A DNA stretch of 58,282 bases from positions 1 to 58,282 of the forward strand of contig JASHNS010000060.1 in the NCBI GenBank assembly GCA_030041515.1, in the 5' to 3' direction. Shown here piece after piece: positions 19,356-27,098 of this stretch. The stretch is from Acidobacteriaceae bacterium (GTDB lineage: Bacteria > Acidobacteriota > Terriglobia > Terriglobales > Acidobacteriaceae). The position numbers and the translations under genes were made by a program. The notes below the pieces were generated by a model. That model was given only the letters and a program-made list of their open reading frames with translations. It was not told the DNA's origin and did no database searches. The stretch's first letter is position 1. The number at the start of each line of letters is the position of its first letter.

Positions 19356-20144
19356 GTGATTCGAGTTGAGAATCTGACGAAGACGTTTGGCTCGCTCAAG
19401 GCCGTCGACGACATCACCTTCCAGGTGGACGGCGGGGAGATCTTCGCGTTTCTGGGGCCGAACGGGGCAGGCAAGACAACGACGATCAAGATGCTGACCA
19501 CGCTGCTGCGGCCGACGGGCGGGCGGATTTTGCTGGACGGGTTCGATCCGTGGGTGAAGCAGCGAGAGGCGCGGCAGCGGTTCGGGATTGTGTTTCAGGA
19601 TCCGAGCCTGGACGGCGAGCAGACCGCGTACGAAAACATGGAACTGCACGGGATTCTGTACCACGTGCCGCGGAAGGTGCGCGGGGAGCGGATTGAGGCG
19701 CTGCTGAAGCAGTTCGAGCTGTGGGAGCGGCGCGGCGATACCGTGAAGACCTTCTCCGGCGGGATGAAGCGGCGGCTGGAGATTGCGCGTGGATTCCTGC
19801 ACACGCCGAAGATTCTGTTTCTGGACGAGCCGACGCTGGGGCTGGATCCGCAGAGCCGGAATCAGCTGTGGAGCCACGTGAAGACGCTGAATGCGGCGGA
19901 GAAGACGACGGTCTTCCTGACCACGCACTACATGGACGAGGCGGATCGCGTGGCGCACCGGATCGCGATTATGGATCACGGAAAGATTGTGGCGATTGGG
20001 ACGTCGGCGGAGCTGAGGGAGCGGACGCAGACGGATTCGCTGGAGGGCGCGTTTCTGGCGCTGACGGGGACGTCGCTGCGGGATGAAGCGGCGAGCTCGA
20101 CGGACCAGATGCGGCGGTTTGCGCAGATGTGGCAGAGGAGATAG
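19356..20144 (+). CDS. ABC exporter ATP-binding protein (DrrA-like)
   Basis: ATPase subunit of an ABC-2-type exporter, 262 residues from a GTG with CCGGAG at normal spacing. Walker A is GPNGAGKTTT, the signature FSGGMKRRLEIARG, Walker B ILFLDEPTLGLD and the switch His is in LTTHYMDEA. The sequence around EQTAYENMELHGILYHVP is typical of the DrrA/daunorubicin-resistance clade, but this clade is broad, so the substrate (drug, lipid or polysaccharide) is not known. Its partner permease begins 117 nt downstream, after an unusual G-rich repeat that starts at the stop codon. Confidence 0.94.
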   Translation: MIRVENLTKTFGSLKAVDDITFQVDGGEIFAFLGPNGAGKTTTIKMLTTLLRPTGGRILLDGFDPWVKQREARQRFGIVFQDPSLDGEQTAYENMELHGILYHVPRKVRGERIEALLKQFELWERRGDTVKTFSGGMKRRLEIARGFLHTPKILFLDEPTLGLDPQSRNQLWSHVKTLNAAEKTTVFLTTHYMDEADRVAHRIAIMDHGKIVAIGTSAELRERTQTDSLEGAFLALTGTSLRDEAASSTDQMRRFAQMWQRR

Positions 20145-20261
20145 GGGATAGGGCGTAGGGGATAGGGGATAGAAAGCAGGGGATACGGGATAAGGGTTAC
20201 GGGATATGGGTTACGGGGATAGAGAGCAGGGATTCGGGATCGGGAGCGGCGAGGGAAAAGA
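20145..20261 (+). repeat. Degenerate G-rich heptad repeat (NTANGGG)
   Basis: About a dozen imperfect 7-nt units such as ATAGGGG, GTAGGGG, ATACGGG, TTACGGG and ATATGGG, with two longer units containing AGAAAGCAGGGG/AGAGAGCAGGG. Four G runs at 20144-20147, 20151-20153, 20158-20161 and 20165-20168 have 3-4 nt loops, which meets the usual G-quadruplex pattern. It separates the ATPase and permease genes of one exporter. Confidence 0.75.
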
Positions 20262-21008
20262 ATGGGCGCGATTTACATTATGTGGCTGCGGGAGCTGAAG
20301 CGGTACGTGCGGTCGCGGGCGCAGATTCTGGTGTCGCTGGGGCAGCCGGCGCTGTATCTGGTGGCTCTGGGATATGGGTTTGGGCCAGTGTTCGCGAAGG
20401 CGGGGATGGGCAAGTATCTGCAGTTCATCGCGCCGGGCGTGGTGGGGATGACGGTGCTGTTCACGTCGGTGTTTTCGGGGATGGCGATGTTGTGGGACCG
20501 GCAGTTTGGATTTCTGCGGGAGACGCTGGTGGCGCCGGTGCCGCGGATTCACATCATGCTGGGACGGACGCTGGGCGGGGCGACGGTGGCGATCATTCAG
20601 GGCGTGCTGATTCTGGTGGTGTGCCTGATTGCGGGGTTTCGGCCGCATGTGTGGGCGGCGGTGCCGGCGTCGTTCATTTTTGTGGCGATGATTGCGATTG
20701 TGTTTGCGGCGCTGGGGGCGTCGATCGGGTCGGTGATCCAGGACATGCAGGGCTTTCAGTTCCTGATGAATTTTCTGGTGATGCCCATCTTTTTCCTGTC
20801 GGGGGCGCTGTATCCGCTGAAGAATTTGCCGATGGTGCTGAGCTGGATCACGCACGGGGATCCGCTGTCGTATGGAGTGGATGGGCTGCGCGGGGTTCTG
20901 GTGGGGAGCTGGCAGTTCGGATTTTCGCTGGATCTGGCGGTTTTGGCGGGGCTGGCGGCGGTGCTGCTGGGGGTGAGCGCGCGGCTGTTCTCGCGGATTC
21001 AGCTGTAA
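20262..21008 (+). CDS. ABC-2 type exporter permease (DrrB-like)
   Basis: Membrane subunit of the exporter, 248 residues with six predicted TM segments (for example APGVVGMTVLFTSVFSGMAML, MLGRTLGGATVAIIQGVLIL, LNFLVMPIFFLSGALYPLK region). The N-terminal WLRELKRYVRSRAQILVSLGQP and the LPMVLSWITHGDPLSYGVDGLR segment are ABC2_membrane hallmarks. GAGGGAAAAGA lies before the ATG. It works with the ATPase just upstream despite the repeat between them. Substrate unknown. Confidence 0.93.
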   Translation: MGAIYIMWLRELKRYVRSRAQILVSLGQPALYLVALGYGFGPVFAKAGMGKYLQFIAPGVVGMTVLFTSVFSGMAMLWDRQFGFLRETLVAPVPRIHIMLGRTLGGATVAIIQGVLILVVCLIAGFRPHVWAAVPASFIFVAMIAIVFAALGASIGSVIQDMQGFQFLMNFLVMPIFFLSGALYPLKNLPMVLSWITHGDPLSYGVDGLRGVLVGSWQFGFSLDLAVLAGLAAVLLGVSARLFSRIQL

Positions 21009-21027
21009 GCAGGCATGCGGATCTGAA

Positions 21028-21066
21028 CCCACCCTGTCCGCGATGAAGCCGCGGATAAGGGTGGGG
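21028..21066. repeat. Long hairpin with CCCACCCT/AGGGTGGG arms
   Basis: CCCACCCT and CCGCG at 21028-21042 pair with CGCGG and AGGGTGGG at 21049-21065, interrupted by a small internal loop. It sits just past the permease stop, so it can act as a terminator. The CCCACCC...GGGTGGGGCACC form suggests a dispersed palindromic element, which is my inference from memory of acidobacterial genomes. Confidence 0.5.
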
Positions 21067-21172
21067 CACCTGGCACCCATCGGATGCGAATGCGGGTGAA
21101 ATGCGGCATCTATTCAGTCAGGATGCAACCCGGGCGCGGGGGTTCGGCTTCTGGTAACGTGATAGTCAGGCA

Positions 21173-21955
21173 ATGACACACCTTTTTCCCGCGACAGCTC
21201 TTCTCCTCCTGCAGGACGCCACGCAGGCGGTTCCTCCTCCCACTTTGAGCCACGGCAACGCGTTGACCGATATGCTGCACAACGCCGGCGCGGTGGCGTG
21301 GACGGTGCTGGCGGTGTTGCTGTTTGGGAGCCTGTTTTCCTGGGCGATTATTTTCGGCAAATGGGGGAGCTTTCGGCGGGCGCGGGCGCAGAGCAAGCGG
21401 TTCCTGCGGGCCTTCCGCAAGGCGACGCGGCTGGGGGACATCGCCACGGTGAGCGAGCAGTTTAAGCCGAGCCCACTGGTGAACGTGTTCGACGAGGTGT
21501 ATGAGACGTATAAGCGGCAGACCGGGGGGTACGGTCCGCCGAAGAACATCACGGCGCTGGAGCGGGCGGCGCAGACCGCGTCGAGCGAGTCGCTGACCAT
21601 GCTGGAGCAGCGGCTGACGTGGCTGGCGAGCATTGGGGCGATTGCGCCCTTCGTGGGGCTTTTCGGCACGGTGATGGGCATCGTGGACGCGTTTATGGGA
21701 CTGGGCACGGAAGGCACGGCAACGCTGCGAGCGGTGGCTCCGGGCGTGGCCGAGGCGCTGATCACCACGGCGGCCGGGCTGGTGGTGGCGATTCCGGCAG
21801 TGATTGCCTACAACCAGTTCACGGCGAGCTGCCGCGATTTTGCGGCACGCATGGACGACTTTGCGCGCGAGCTGCTGAACAGCATGGAAGAGGCGGCGCT
21901 CGAGGCGCATCAGGATCCTGGCGAAAGGGAGAAGGCGCGTGGCGTTCACCACTAG
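21173..21955 (+). CDS. MotA/TolQ/ExbB proton channel protein
   Basis: Inner-membrane proton-channel subunit of a TolQ/ExbB system that energises TonB or TolA; 260 residues. TM1 is near residues 40-65 (VAWTVLAVLLFGSLFSWAIIFGKW), and TM2/TM3 (LASIGAIAPFVGLFGTVMGIV and ALITTAAGLVVAIPAVIAYNQF) carry the conserved MotA_ExbB core. The stop overlaps the following ExbD/TolR gene by 17 nt, so the two are one operon. The only TonB-like gene in the window is about 34 kb away. TolQ and ExbB cannot be told apart from sequence alone. Confidence 0.94.
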   Translation: MTHLFPATALLLLQDATQAVPPPTLSHGNALTDMLHNAGAVAWTVLAVLLFGSLFSWAIIFGKWGSFRRARAQSKRFLRAFRKATRLGDIATVSEQFKPSPLVNVFDEVYETYKRQTGGYGPPKNITALERAAQTASSESLTMLEQRLTWLASIGAIAPFVGLFGTVMGIVDAFMGLGTEGTATLRAVAPGVAEALITTAAGLVVAIPAVIAYNQFTASCRDFAARMDDFARELLNSMEEAALEAHQDPGEREKARGVHH

Positions 21956-22361
21956 AGGCGGGCACACACAGACGGCTCTGGCGGAGATCAACATCACGCC
22001 GCTGGTGGACGTGGTGCTGGTGCTGCTGGTGATCTTCATGCTGACCGCGCCGGTGCTGCAGTCGGGAATCCAGGTGAACGTGCCGCAGACGAAAACGGTG
22101 CGGGAGATCACGCAGCAGCGGACGGTGGTGACGATCGACAAGGACCAGCAGGTGTATCTGAACGACAAGCTGGTGAACCTGAACGATCTGCCGAGCCTGC
22201 TGAAGGCGCAGAATACGGATACCACGCATACGACGATCTATCTGCGCGCGGACGCGAAGGTCTCGTGGGGCGCGATGGCGACGGTGATGGACGCGGTGAA
22301 ACAGTCCGGAATCACCAATGTTAGCGTGGTGACGCAGCCGACGAGTGGGAAACAGCAGTGA
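21939..22361 (+). CDS. ExbD/TolR biopolymer transport protein
   Basis: Partner of the ExbB-like channel, 140 residues. It has a single N-terminal TM helix with the essential aspartate (INITPLVDVVLVLLVIFML), then a periplasmic ExbD domain (TVVTIDKDQQVYLNDKLV, IYLRADAKVSWGAMATVMDAV). The start lies inside the 3' end of the channel gene, with GAAAGGGAGAAGG upstream as a ribosome-binding site. The downstream 80 nt contain another AGTAATCAGTAA-like word. Confidence 0.94.
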   Translation: MAFTTRGGHTQTALAEINITPLVDVVLVLLVIFMLTAPVLQSGIQVNVPQTKTVREITQQRTVVTIDKDQQVYLNDKLVNLNDLPSLLKAQNTDTTHTTIYLRADAKVSWGAMATVMDAVKQSGITNVSVVTQPTSGKQQ

Positions 22362-22492
22362 GTGATCAGTAATCAGTAAAGTCAGCGGGTTAGCAAGACA
22401 GCGGTTGGCCGGACGGACGATCTGGCTCCACTCGAACAATTGAAATGAAGAGGAAAGGTACACTGCTTCTCATCCAGCGGAGGAGCGGACGC

Positions 22493-23050
22493 ATGCGTGC
22501 GCGGCGTGGTGGCGATCTCGTGGTGTTTCTGCGCGGGGTCAATGTGGGCGGCCACAGGAGGTTCCGGCCGAGCGTGCTGGCGGCGAAGCTGCGCGCGTAT
22601 GACATGGTGAATGTGGGCGCGGCAGGAACGTTTGTCGTGCGCAGGCCGGGGTCGCGGGAAGGTTTTCGCGCTGCGCTTTTGCGGGAACTGCCGTTTGCGG
22701 CGGTGGTGGTGCTTTGCGACGGCTCGGAGATTATGCGGATCGCCGAAGAGGATCCGTTTGGGGCTGAGGCTCCGGCAGCGGATGTCGTTCGGTTTGTAAG
22801 CATCCTCGAGACCGCGGGCGGGGTGCGCGCTTCCCTGCCCCAATCATTTCCGGCGGAGGGGGAGTGGCTGGTGCGGGTGCTGCGGCGGGACAAGCAATTT
22901 GTGTTTGGCATGTACCGGCGGCACATGAAGACGATAGGGTATCTTGGCCACGTGGACAAGCTGTTTGGCGTGCCGGCGACGACGCGGAACTGGGGGACGA
23001 TGCTGGCGGTGGCGAAAGTTTTGAAAGGCGACGCTCATCACCAGGCCTAA
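22493..23050 (+). CDS. DUF1697 family protein
   Basis: A 185-residue protein with the DUF1697 signature near its start (VVFLRGVNVGGHRRFRPSVL) and the later VRVLRRDKQFVFGMYRRHMK segment. Function is not established for this family. The ATG at 22493 is preferred over the upstream in-frame ATG at 22445 because GGAGGAG lies 8 nt before it and the conserved domain starts at once. Its stop overlaps the convergent glycosyltransferase stop by 4 nt. Confidence 0.82.
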   Translation: MRARRGGDLVVFLRGVNVGGHRRFRPSVLAAKLRAYDMVNVGAAGTFVVRRPGSREGFRAALLRELPFAAVVVLCDGSEIMRIAEEDPFGAEAPAADVVRFVSILETAGGVRASLPQSFPAEGEWLVRVLRRDKQFVFGMYRRHMKTIGYLGHVDKLFGVPATTRNWGTMLAVAKVLKGDAHHQA

Positions 23051-24786
23051 AGGCCAGGATCTACATGGCACAGGAGTTCTCCAGCCAGCAGGCCGGGGCT
23101 TCTAACGCCGTCCCCCATGGCGGGACCGCTTCGCACAGACCACCGCTTCGCGCGGACGACCCGATTGCTCGGCCAAAGCGAAAGAGAACGATTCCGGCCG
23201 ACGACGGGCGCGTGGTTTGGCGGGGTGCGGTCGAAACTGAGAACTGCGGCCCACTCGCCTTTGCGTGACTGCTGCCAGACGATCGTGCCGCCAAGCAGGC
23301 GGGCAATGGTCACCGGCTGGAGATCGCGATGGAAATCGAAATACTGCTTGTCGAGCCGCTCGCCGGTGCGTCCAAGGCGAAACGGGAGCGTGGACGGGTC
23401 GTATTTTGTGGAGAAGACCAGAGCGACATTCCAGGTGGGCGGAAGCTGCTCCGCATGAAGGATGGGCGAGACGGAAAAATCCTCAATCTCCACGACGGGA
23501 ATGGGATGGGTGACGTAGCCGAGTTCCGGCTTGCGCAACTCATCGGTGGCGGGCCAGGCGGTGAGCACGATGGGATGCGGAAAGCGCGTGAGGATCTGCT
23601 GGATGGCGGCCTGCTGGAGCTGGATAGTCGTGACGTATTCGAGATTATCCTCGGGGGCGAAGCGGTAGGGCGGGTTGATGAAGAGGCCGGCGATGAAGGC
23701 CGCGGCGCTGAGGGCGACGAGTGCGGTCCACTCGCGCAGGCGGCGGCGGAAGGTGTTCACGGCGAGGAGCAGGATGAGCGGGTAGAGGGGCAGCAGGTAG
23801 CGCGTGAGGATGGCGCCGCCGAGAATCGAGAACAGGACGATATTGACGGCGATGGTGACGTAGAAAATCGCCTGGTGCTCAGGGGCGATGGCGCGGCGCG
23901 GGCGGGCGACGGTGGCGGCGGCCTGGCGGCCCGGTTCCGGGTCCGAAACCGGCGGCAGGAGCAGGCAACCGAGCATGAGAGCCACGGGCACAAAGAGATT
24001 CATGTGCACGGCGATGTGCATCATGCGGTAGCTGAAGGCGAGCAGGATGCGCTTCGGCTCCAGTGTGGAGACAGCGTTGTAGCGCAGGAATTGGGGGTTG
24101 CCGAAGACGTAGCCGGTGCGGCTGAAATGGTACGCGTACCATGCGGCGAGGGGCAGCAGAGGCAGGAGAAGCGCGGTGACGGTGCGGATCCGGCGCGGGC
24201 GGGAGCGGAGCTGCCAGCTTTCCCAGGCGGCCAGGGCAACCGGGGTGACGACGGCGGTTTCCTTGGAGAGCGCAGCGAGGATGAAGCAGATCGAGGCCGC
24301 CCAGAGGCGCTCTTCAAGAAGAAAAGCCAGCGCCCAGAGGGTTCCCGCGGCGGCAAAGAGGTCCGCCTGGGCGAGCGAGCTTTGCGCGAAAAAAACGGGG
24401 TAGGCAGCGGTCAGCAGGACAGTGGCGGCGGCGACGGAAGTCCTGCCGGTCGCGGCAACGGCGATGCGCCCAACGCCGGCCAGCGCCACGGCGGCGATCA
24501 GACACATGGCGATCCGCGTGACCACCGGTGCGAAATGGAAGAGCCTCCACCAAAGCGCCAGGTAGAGCGAGGGCAGCGGAGGATGAGCGTTGGAGAGCGT
24601 GGAGAACGGGATGAGGTCGCCGGTGCGGAAAAAATCCCAGGCGGCCGGAATATAATAGCCGGCCTCGTCCCAGTAGTAAGGCAGGTGGAGCAGCGGCGCA
24701 TGCGAGGCCACGACCGCGGCGAAGAGGACAGGCAAAATGAGCCAGAGCGGAATGCGCCGGTCCGGATGAGCCCGGGGTGCGGTCAT
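23047..24786 (-). CDS. GT39/ArnT-like membrane glycosyltransferase
   Basis: Integral-membrane glycosyltransferase of the PMT/ArnT type, which uses lipid-linked sugars at the outer face of the inner membrane; 579 residues. The first loop has the acidic pair in YYWDEAGYY, followed by NAHPPLPSLYLALWWRLF, both typical of the GT39 clan. About ten hydrophobic segments run to residue 400, and a soluble C-terminal domain follows. It probably modifies a surface glycan or protein; the acceptor is unknown. The DUF3467 gene ends 6 nt upstream on the same strand, so the pair is likely co-transcribed. Confidence 0.86.
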   Translation of the reverse strand: MTAPRAHPDRRIPLWLILPVLFAAVVASHAPLLHLPYYWDEAGYYIPAAWDFFRTGDLIPFSTLSNAHPPLPSLYLALWWRLFHFAPVVTRIAMCLIAAVALAGVGRIAVAATGRTSVAAATVLLTAAYPVFFAQSSLAQADLFAAAGTLWALAFLLEERLWAASICFILAALSKETAVVTPVALAAWESWQLRSRPRRIRTVTALLLPLLPLAAWYAYHFSRTGYVFGNPQFLRYNAVSTLEPKRILLAFSYRMMHIAVHMNLFVPVALMLGCLLLPPVSDPEPGRQAAATVARPRRAIAPEHQAIFYVTIAVNIVLFSILGGAILTRYLLPLYPLILLLAVNTFRRRLREWTALVALSAAAFIAGLFINPPYRFAPEDNLEYVTTIQLQQAAIQQILTRFPHPIVLTAWPATDELRKPELGYVTHPIPVVEIEDFSVSPILHAEQLPPTWNVALVFSTKYDPSTLPFRLGRTGERLDKQYFDFHRDLQPVTIARLLGGTIVWQQSRKGEWAAVLSFDRTPPNHAPVVGRNRSLSLWPSNRVVRAKRWSVRSGPAMGDGVRSPGLLAGELLCHVDPGL

Positions 24787-24792
24787 GGAGGA

Positions 24793-25098
24793 CTAGTGGA
24801 CCGGGCCCCGGGGAACCACCTGCGGCTCAATCGCCAGGCTGCCGAAGGTCTGCTCGTACTGGGCGAGGTTCTGGCCGAGGATGTTCCACAGGGCCTTGGC
24901 CTGCTGCGGGCTGAGGTAGACGCCCACGGAGTTTTGCACGTTCACCTGCTCCGGCGTCTCCTGGTGAATGCGGCCGAAGACCAGCAGGAAATCCCAGACA
25001 CTGACGCGAATCTGGACGCTGTTCGCGTACATGTCGCGATATTCGGGCGTCTGCGACAGGTTGATTTTGGGCTGCGGATTCGATGGATTCATAATCAT
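24793..25098 (-). CDS. DUF3467 family small protein
   Basis: A 101-residue protein matching the DUF3467 pattern: YANSVQIRVSVWDFLLVFGRI then VGVYLSPQQAKALWNILGQNL. The family's role is unknown. The frame is open further upstream (to 25296), but the conserved part starts at the ATG chosen here, and an alternative ATG lies 6 nt further in. No clear Shine-Dalgarno is visible. It is divergent from the RcnB-like gene and 6 nt ahead of the GT39 gene. Confidence 0.8.
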   Translation of the reverse strand: MIMNPSNPQPKINLSQTPEYRDMYANSVQIRVSVWDFLLVFGRIHQETPEQVNVQNSVGVYLSPQQAKALWNILGQNLAQYEQTFGSLAIEPQVVPRGPVH

Positions 25099-25214
25099 GA
25101 CAAGAGTACCGCATCGGGCGGGGGCAGAGAGAGGACAACCTGCGGGCACGGGGCCGGGGCCGGCCGGAACATCCCACGCGAGCGCATGCGAATCGAAGTG
25201 AGCGAGGGAATGGC

Positions 25215-25562
25215 GTGAGAGGCCTGGCTGCATTCTTAGCGCTGGCGGGGATTTGCAGCGTCGCTGCGGCCGCGCAGGCGGTCTCTCCATCGACACCCGC
25301 GCACCCGATCGCGCCCCGGAAACAAAAATTCTATTACCACTACGAATGGACGCGCGGTGCGGTGCTCACGGCGCCGGAATGGAAACGCGGCGCGTCCGTT
25401 GGGCATCCGCGGCGCCAGGGTTTGCCGCCGCCTCCCAAGGGCGAAGAGTGGCGCGAGATCGATCGCAACTACATCCTCGCTTCACAATCGACGCACGCCA
25501 TCGTGCGCGTGGTGGCGGCGCCGCATCCGACGGCTCCTGGGCGCAGTGGAGGGGAGCCATAA
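25215..25562 (+). CDS. RcnB-like periplasmic protein
   Basis: A 115-residue exported protein: signal peptide RGLAAFLALAGICSVAAAAQ, then a short RcnB-like domain (WKRGASVGHPRRQGLPPPPKGEEW followed by NYILASQSTHAIVRVV). In enterobacteria RcnB is linked to nickel/cobalt homeostasis; here metal involvement is only an inference. The GTG start has GAGGGAA about 6 nt upstream. It converges on the OsmC gene with a 12-nt gap. Confidence 0.68.
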   Translation: MRGLAAFLALAGICSVAAAAQAVSPSTPAHPIAPRKQKFYYHYEWTRGAVLTAPEWKRGASVGHPRRQGLPPPPKGEEWREIDRNYILASQSTHAIVRVVAAPHPTAPGRSGGEP

Positions 25563-25574
25563 ACCGGAACGAGC

Positions 25575-25988
25575 TCATCCCGCGGGATGGCTTTGCGGGA
25601 CAGTGAGGGCGATGCGCACCTGCGGCACGGAGAGCAGCGTGTTGTAGATCAGGCACTGGTGCACAGAACGCAACAGGCCCTGCTCCTGCTCGGGCGTAAG
25701 CGCCACGGGAGAGACGACATCGATGCGGAAATCGCCAAGGCGGGCGGGCTGCTTCAGTTTTTCGGCGGTCACGGAGACTTCGACACCGGAATCGGCCAGG
25801 TTTCGCGACTTGAGATACTGCACCGCGTAAAAAGCGGCGCAGGAGCCGAGGGATGCCAGAAGCAGTTCGGGCGGAGTCATGCCAGTGTCGGCGCCGCCGT
25901 TGTCGGGGGGCTGGTCGCTGACAACGATATGGGAACGAGCCTGCACAGCGAAACGAACGGGACCGGTTTGGGTGACGTGTACGTGCAT
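25575..25988 (-). CDS. OsmC/Ohr-family peroxide-reducing protein
   Basis: Thiol peroxidase-like protein of 137 residues that likely reduces organic hydroperoxides. The two expected cysteines are present, Cys50 in LASLGSCAAF and Cys112 in SVHQCLIYNTLL. AAAGGA lies 8 nt before the ATG. It is 42 nt downstream of the methyltransferase and on the same strand, so it may be the last gene of the long RND operon. Whether it belongs to the OsmC or YhfA-like branch is not decided. Confidence 0.88.
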   Translation of the reverse strand: MHVHVTQTGPVRFAVQARSHIVVSDQPPDNGGADTGMTPPELLLASLGSCAAFYAVQYLKSRNLADSGVEVSVTAEKLKQPARLGDFRIDVVSPVALTPEQEQGLLRSVHQCLIYNTLLSVPQVRIALTVPQSHPAG

Positions 25989-26030
25989 CGTGCGTCCTTT
26001 CTGCCGGCCCAGGAGTCCGGCGGAAGCGGT

Positions 26031-26627
26031 TCAGGCTGGCCGGGATGGCTCTTTGGCGCCGATCAGGAGCCAGGAATACGGCAGCAGAACGAGGGGCTGC
26101 GCCAGGCGAAAGCCGGCTCGCGTCAGCGAGGCTGCGGCGACGTCCGGAGCGATGCGATGCTCGAGCGGCGGCCCGTGATGGCGCTCCACGTCGGGGCGCC
26201 AGTCGAGAAGAGCGATCCGGCCCAGGGGCCGAAGGATGCGGCGAACCTCGTCCAGCACGGCGGCGTGATCGTCGAATTCGTGCCAGACGTTGGCGAGCAA
26301 AGCGACATCGCAGGAGCCAGCGGGGAAGGTGGTGGCAGAAGCTTCGGCTTCAACACAGTCCACGCTGGAGAGTCCGGCTTCGGCCAGGCGAGCACGCAGA
26401 CGATCGAGCATCTCCGGCGAGACATCGACGGCGAGGACGCGGCCGGCGCTGCCGACGGCGGAGGCGATGGGCAGCGTGAAATAGCCGGTACCGGCTCCGA
26501 TGTCGGCGACGGTGTAGCCAGGCTGGAGGCTGAGGTGAGCCAGCACCTCGGCGGGCGGCAGCCAGGCGAGACGATCGGGGTCCTCGAGCCTGTGCATCTG
26601 CGAGGGGCGAAAGCGGCGTTCATGCAT
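26031..26627 (-). CDS. Class I SAM-dependent methyltransferase
   Basis: A 198-residue methyltransferase with SAM-binding motif I VADIGAGTGYFTLPIA, the acidic end of strand 2 in VLAVDVSPEMLDRL and the motif CDVALLANVWHEFDD. The substrate is unknown; arsenic or small-molecule methylation would be guesses. The ATG at 26627 has AGGAG 8 nt upstream and gives a normal N-terminus. Its start overlaps the preceding CPVC gene by 8 nt, tying it to the RND operon. Confidence 0.88.
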   Translation of the reverse strand: MHERRFRPSQMHRLEDPDRLAWLPPAEVLAHLSLQPGYTVADIGAGTGYFTLPIASAVGSAGRVLAVDVSPEMLDRLRARLAEAGLSSVDCVEAEASATTFPAGSCDVALLANVWHEFDDHAAVLDEVRRILRPLGRIALLDWRPDVERHHGPPLEHRIAPDVAAASLTRAGFRLAQPLVLLPYSWLLIGAKEPSRPA

Positions 26628-26889
26628 GGCGGGTTCTCCTGCGAGACAACTCCCTATTTTCGCCTGCGCATGGGTGCGACGGCGCTTCAATCATGCGCAG
26701 GCAGACGGGACAAATGGCCCGGAGCCACTTGCGGGCCTGGCTGCGCGACGGACTCTGTTCCAGAGCCATCCAGGAACGCAGCAGCGCCACCGCGAGGCGA
26801 AGGTCAGCCGCAGGACAGCCAGCCTCCAGCCGGAAGATCTGGCGGTAGACCTCATCCTGCAGGCGCACGTGCTGGCTGCCCTGGGTCAT
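26620..26889 (-). CDS. Small CPVC-motif protein, unknown function
   Basis: An 89-residue frame between the DUF2892 and methyltransferase genes. Its ATG overlaps the DUF2892 stop as ATGA, and its stop overlaps the methyltransferase start by 8 nt, so it fills the operon exactly. The sequence is helical with a Leu-rich core (AADLRLAVALLRSWMALEQ), a CPVC pair that could bind metal or form a disulfide (ICPVCLRMIE), and a basic C-terminus. No family is recognised. The main support is the coupled start and stop. Confidence 0.55.
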   Translation of the reverse strand: MTQGSQHVRLQDEVYRQIFRLEAGCPAADLRLAVALLRSWMALEQSPSRSQARKWLRAICPVCLRMIEAPSHPCAGENRELSRRRTRHA

Positions 26890-27098
26890 GAGCGGTGCGG
26901 AACAGGCTCGGCCGATGGCAGGCCCAGCCACCTGAAGATCGACATGGCCGGACACCAGTTGGTGAAGGCCGACTGGAAGAGGTTGAGGCCGACAATGGCG
27001 GTGAGCCAGAGCCAGTCCAGGGAAACCCAGTGCGCCAGAGCGAGCGAAACGAGAAGAATGACTCCAGCAAGAAAACGAACGGCGCGTTCGACGGTCAT
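26886..27098 (-). CDS. DUF2892 (YgaP-like) membrane protein
   Basis: A 70-residue inner-membrane protein with two TM helices (AVRFLAGVILLVSLALAHW and LWLTAIVGLNLFQSAF) and the family end NLFQSAFTNWCPAMSIFRWLGL. DUF2892 domains are often joined to rhodaneses or placed beside pumps. Here AGGAGGT inside the pump gene precedes the start, and the start overlaps the pump stop as ATGA. Role unknown. Confidence 0.85.
   Translation of the reverse strand: MTVERAVRFLAGVILLVSLALAHWVSLDWLWLTAIVGLNLFQSAFTNWCPAMSIFRWLGLPSAEPVPHRS

Noticed and set aside
23329-25218. 629-codon plus-strand open frame
   Set aside because: Antisense to the GT39 glycosyltransferase and DUF3467 genes, which are well supported; composition is Gly/Arg/Glu-rich with no domain.
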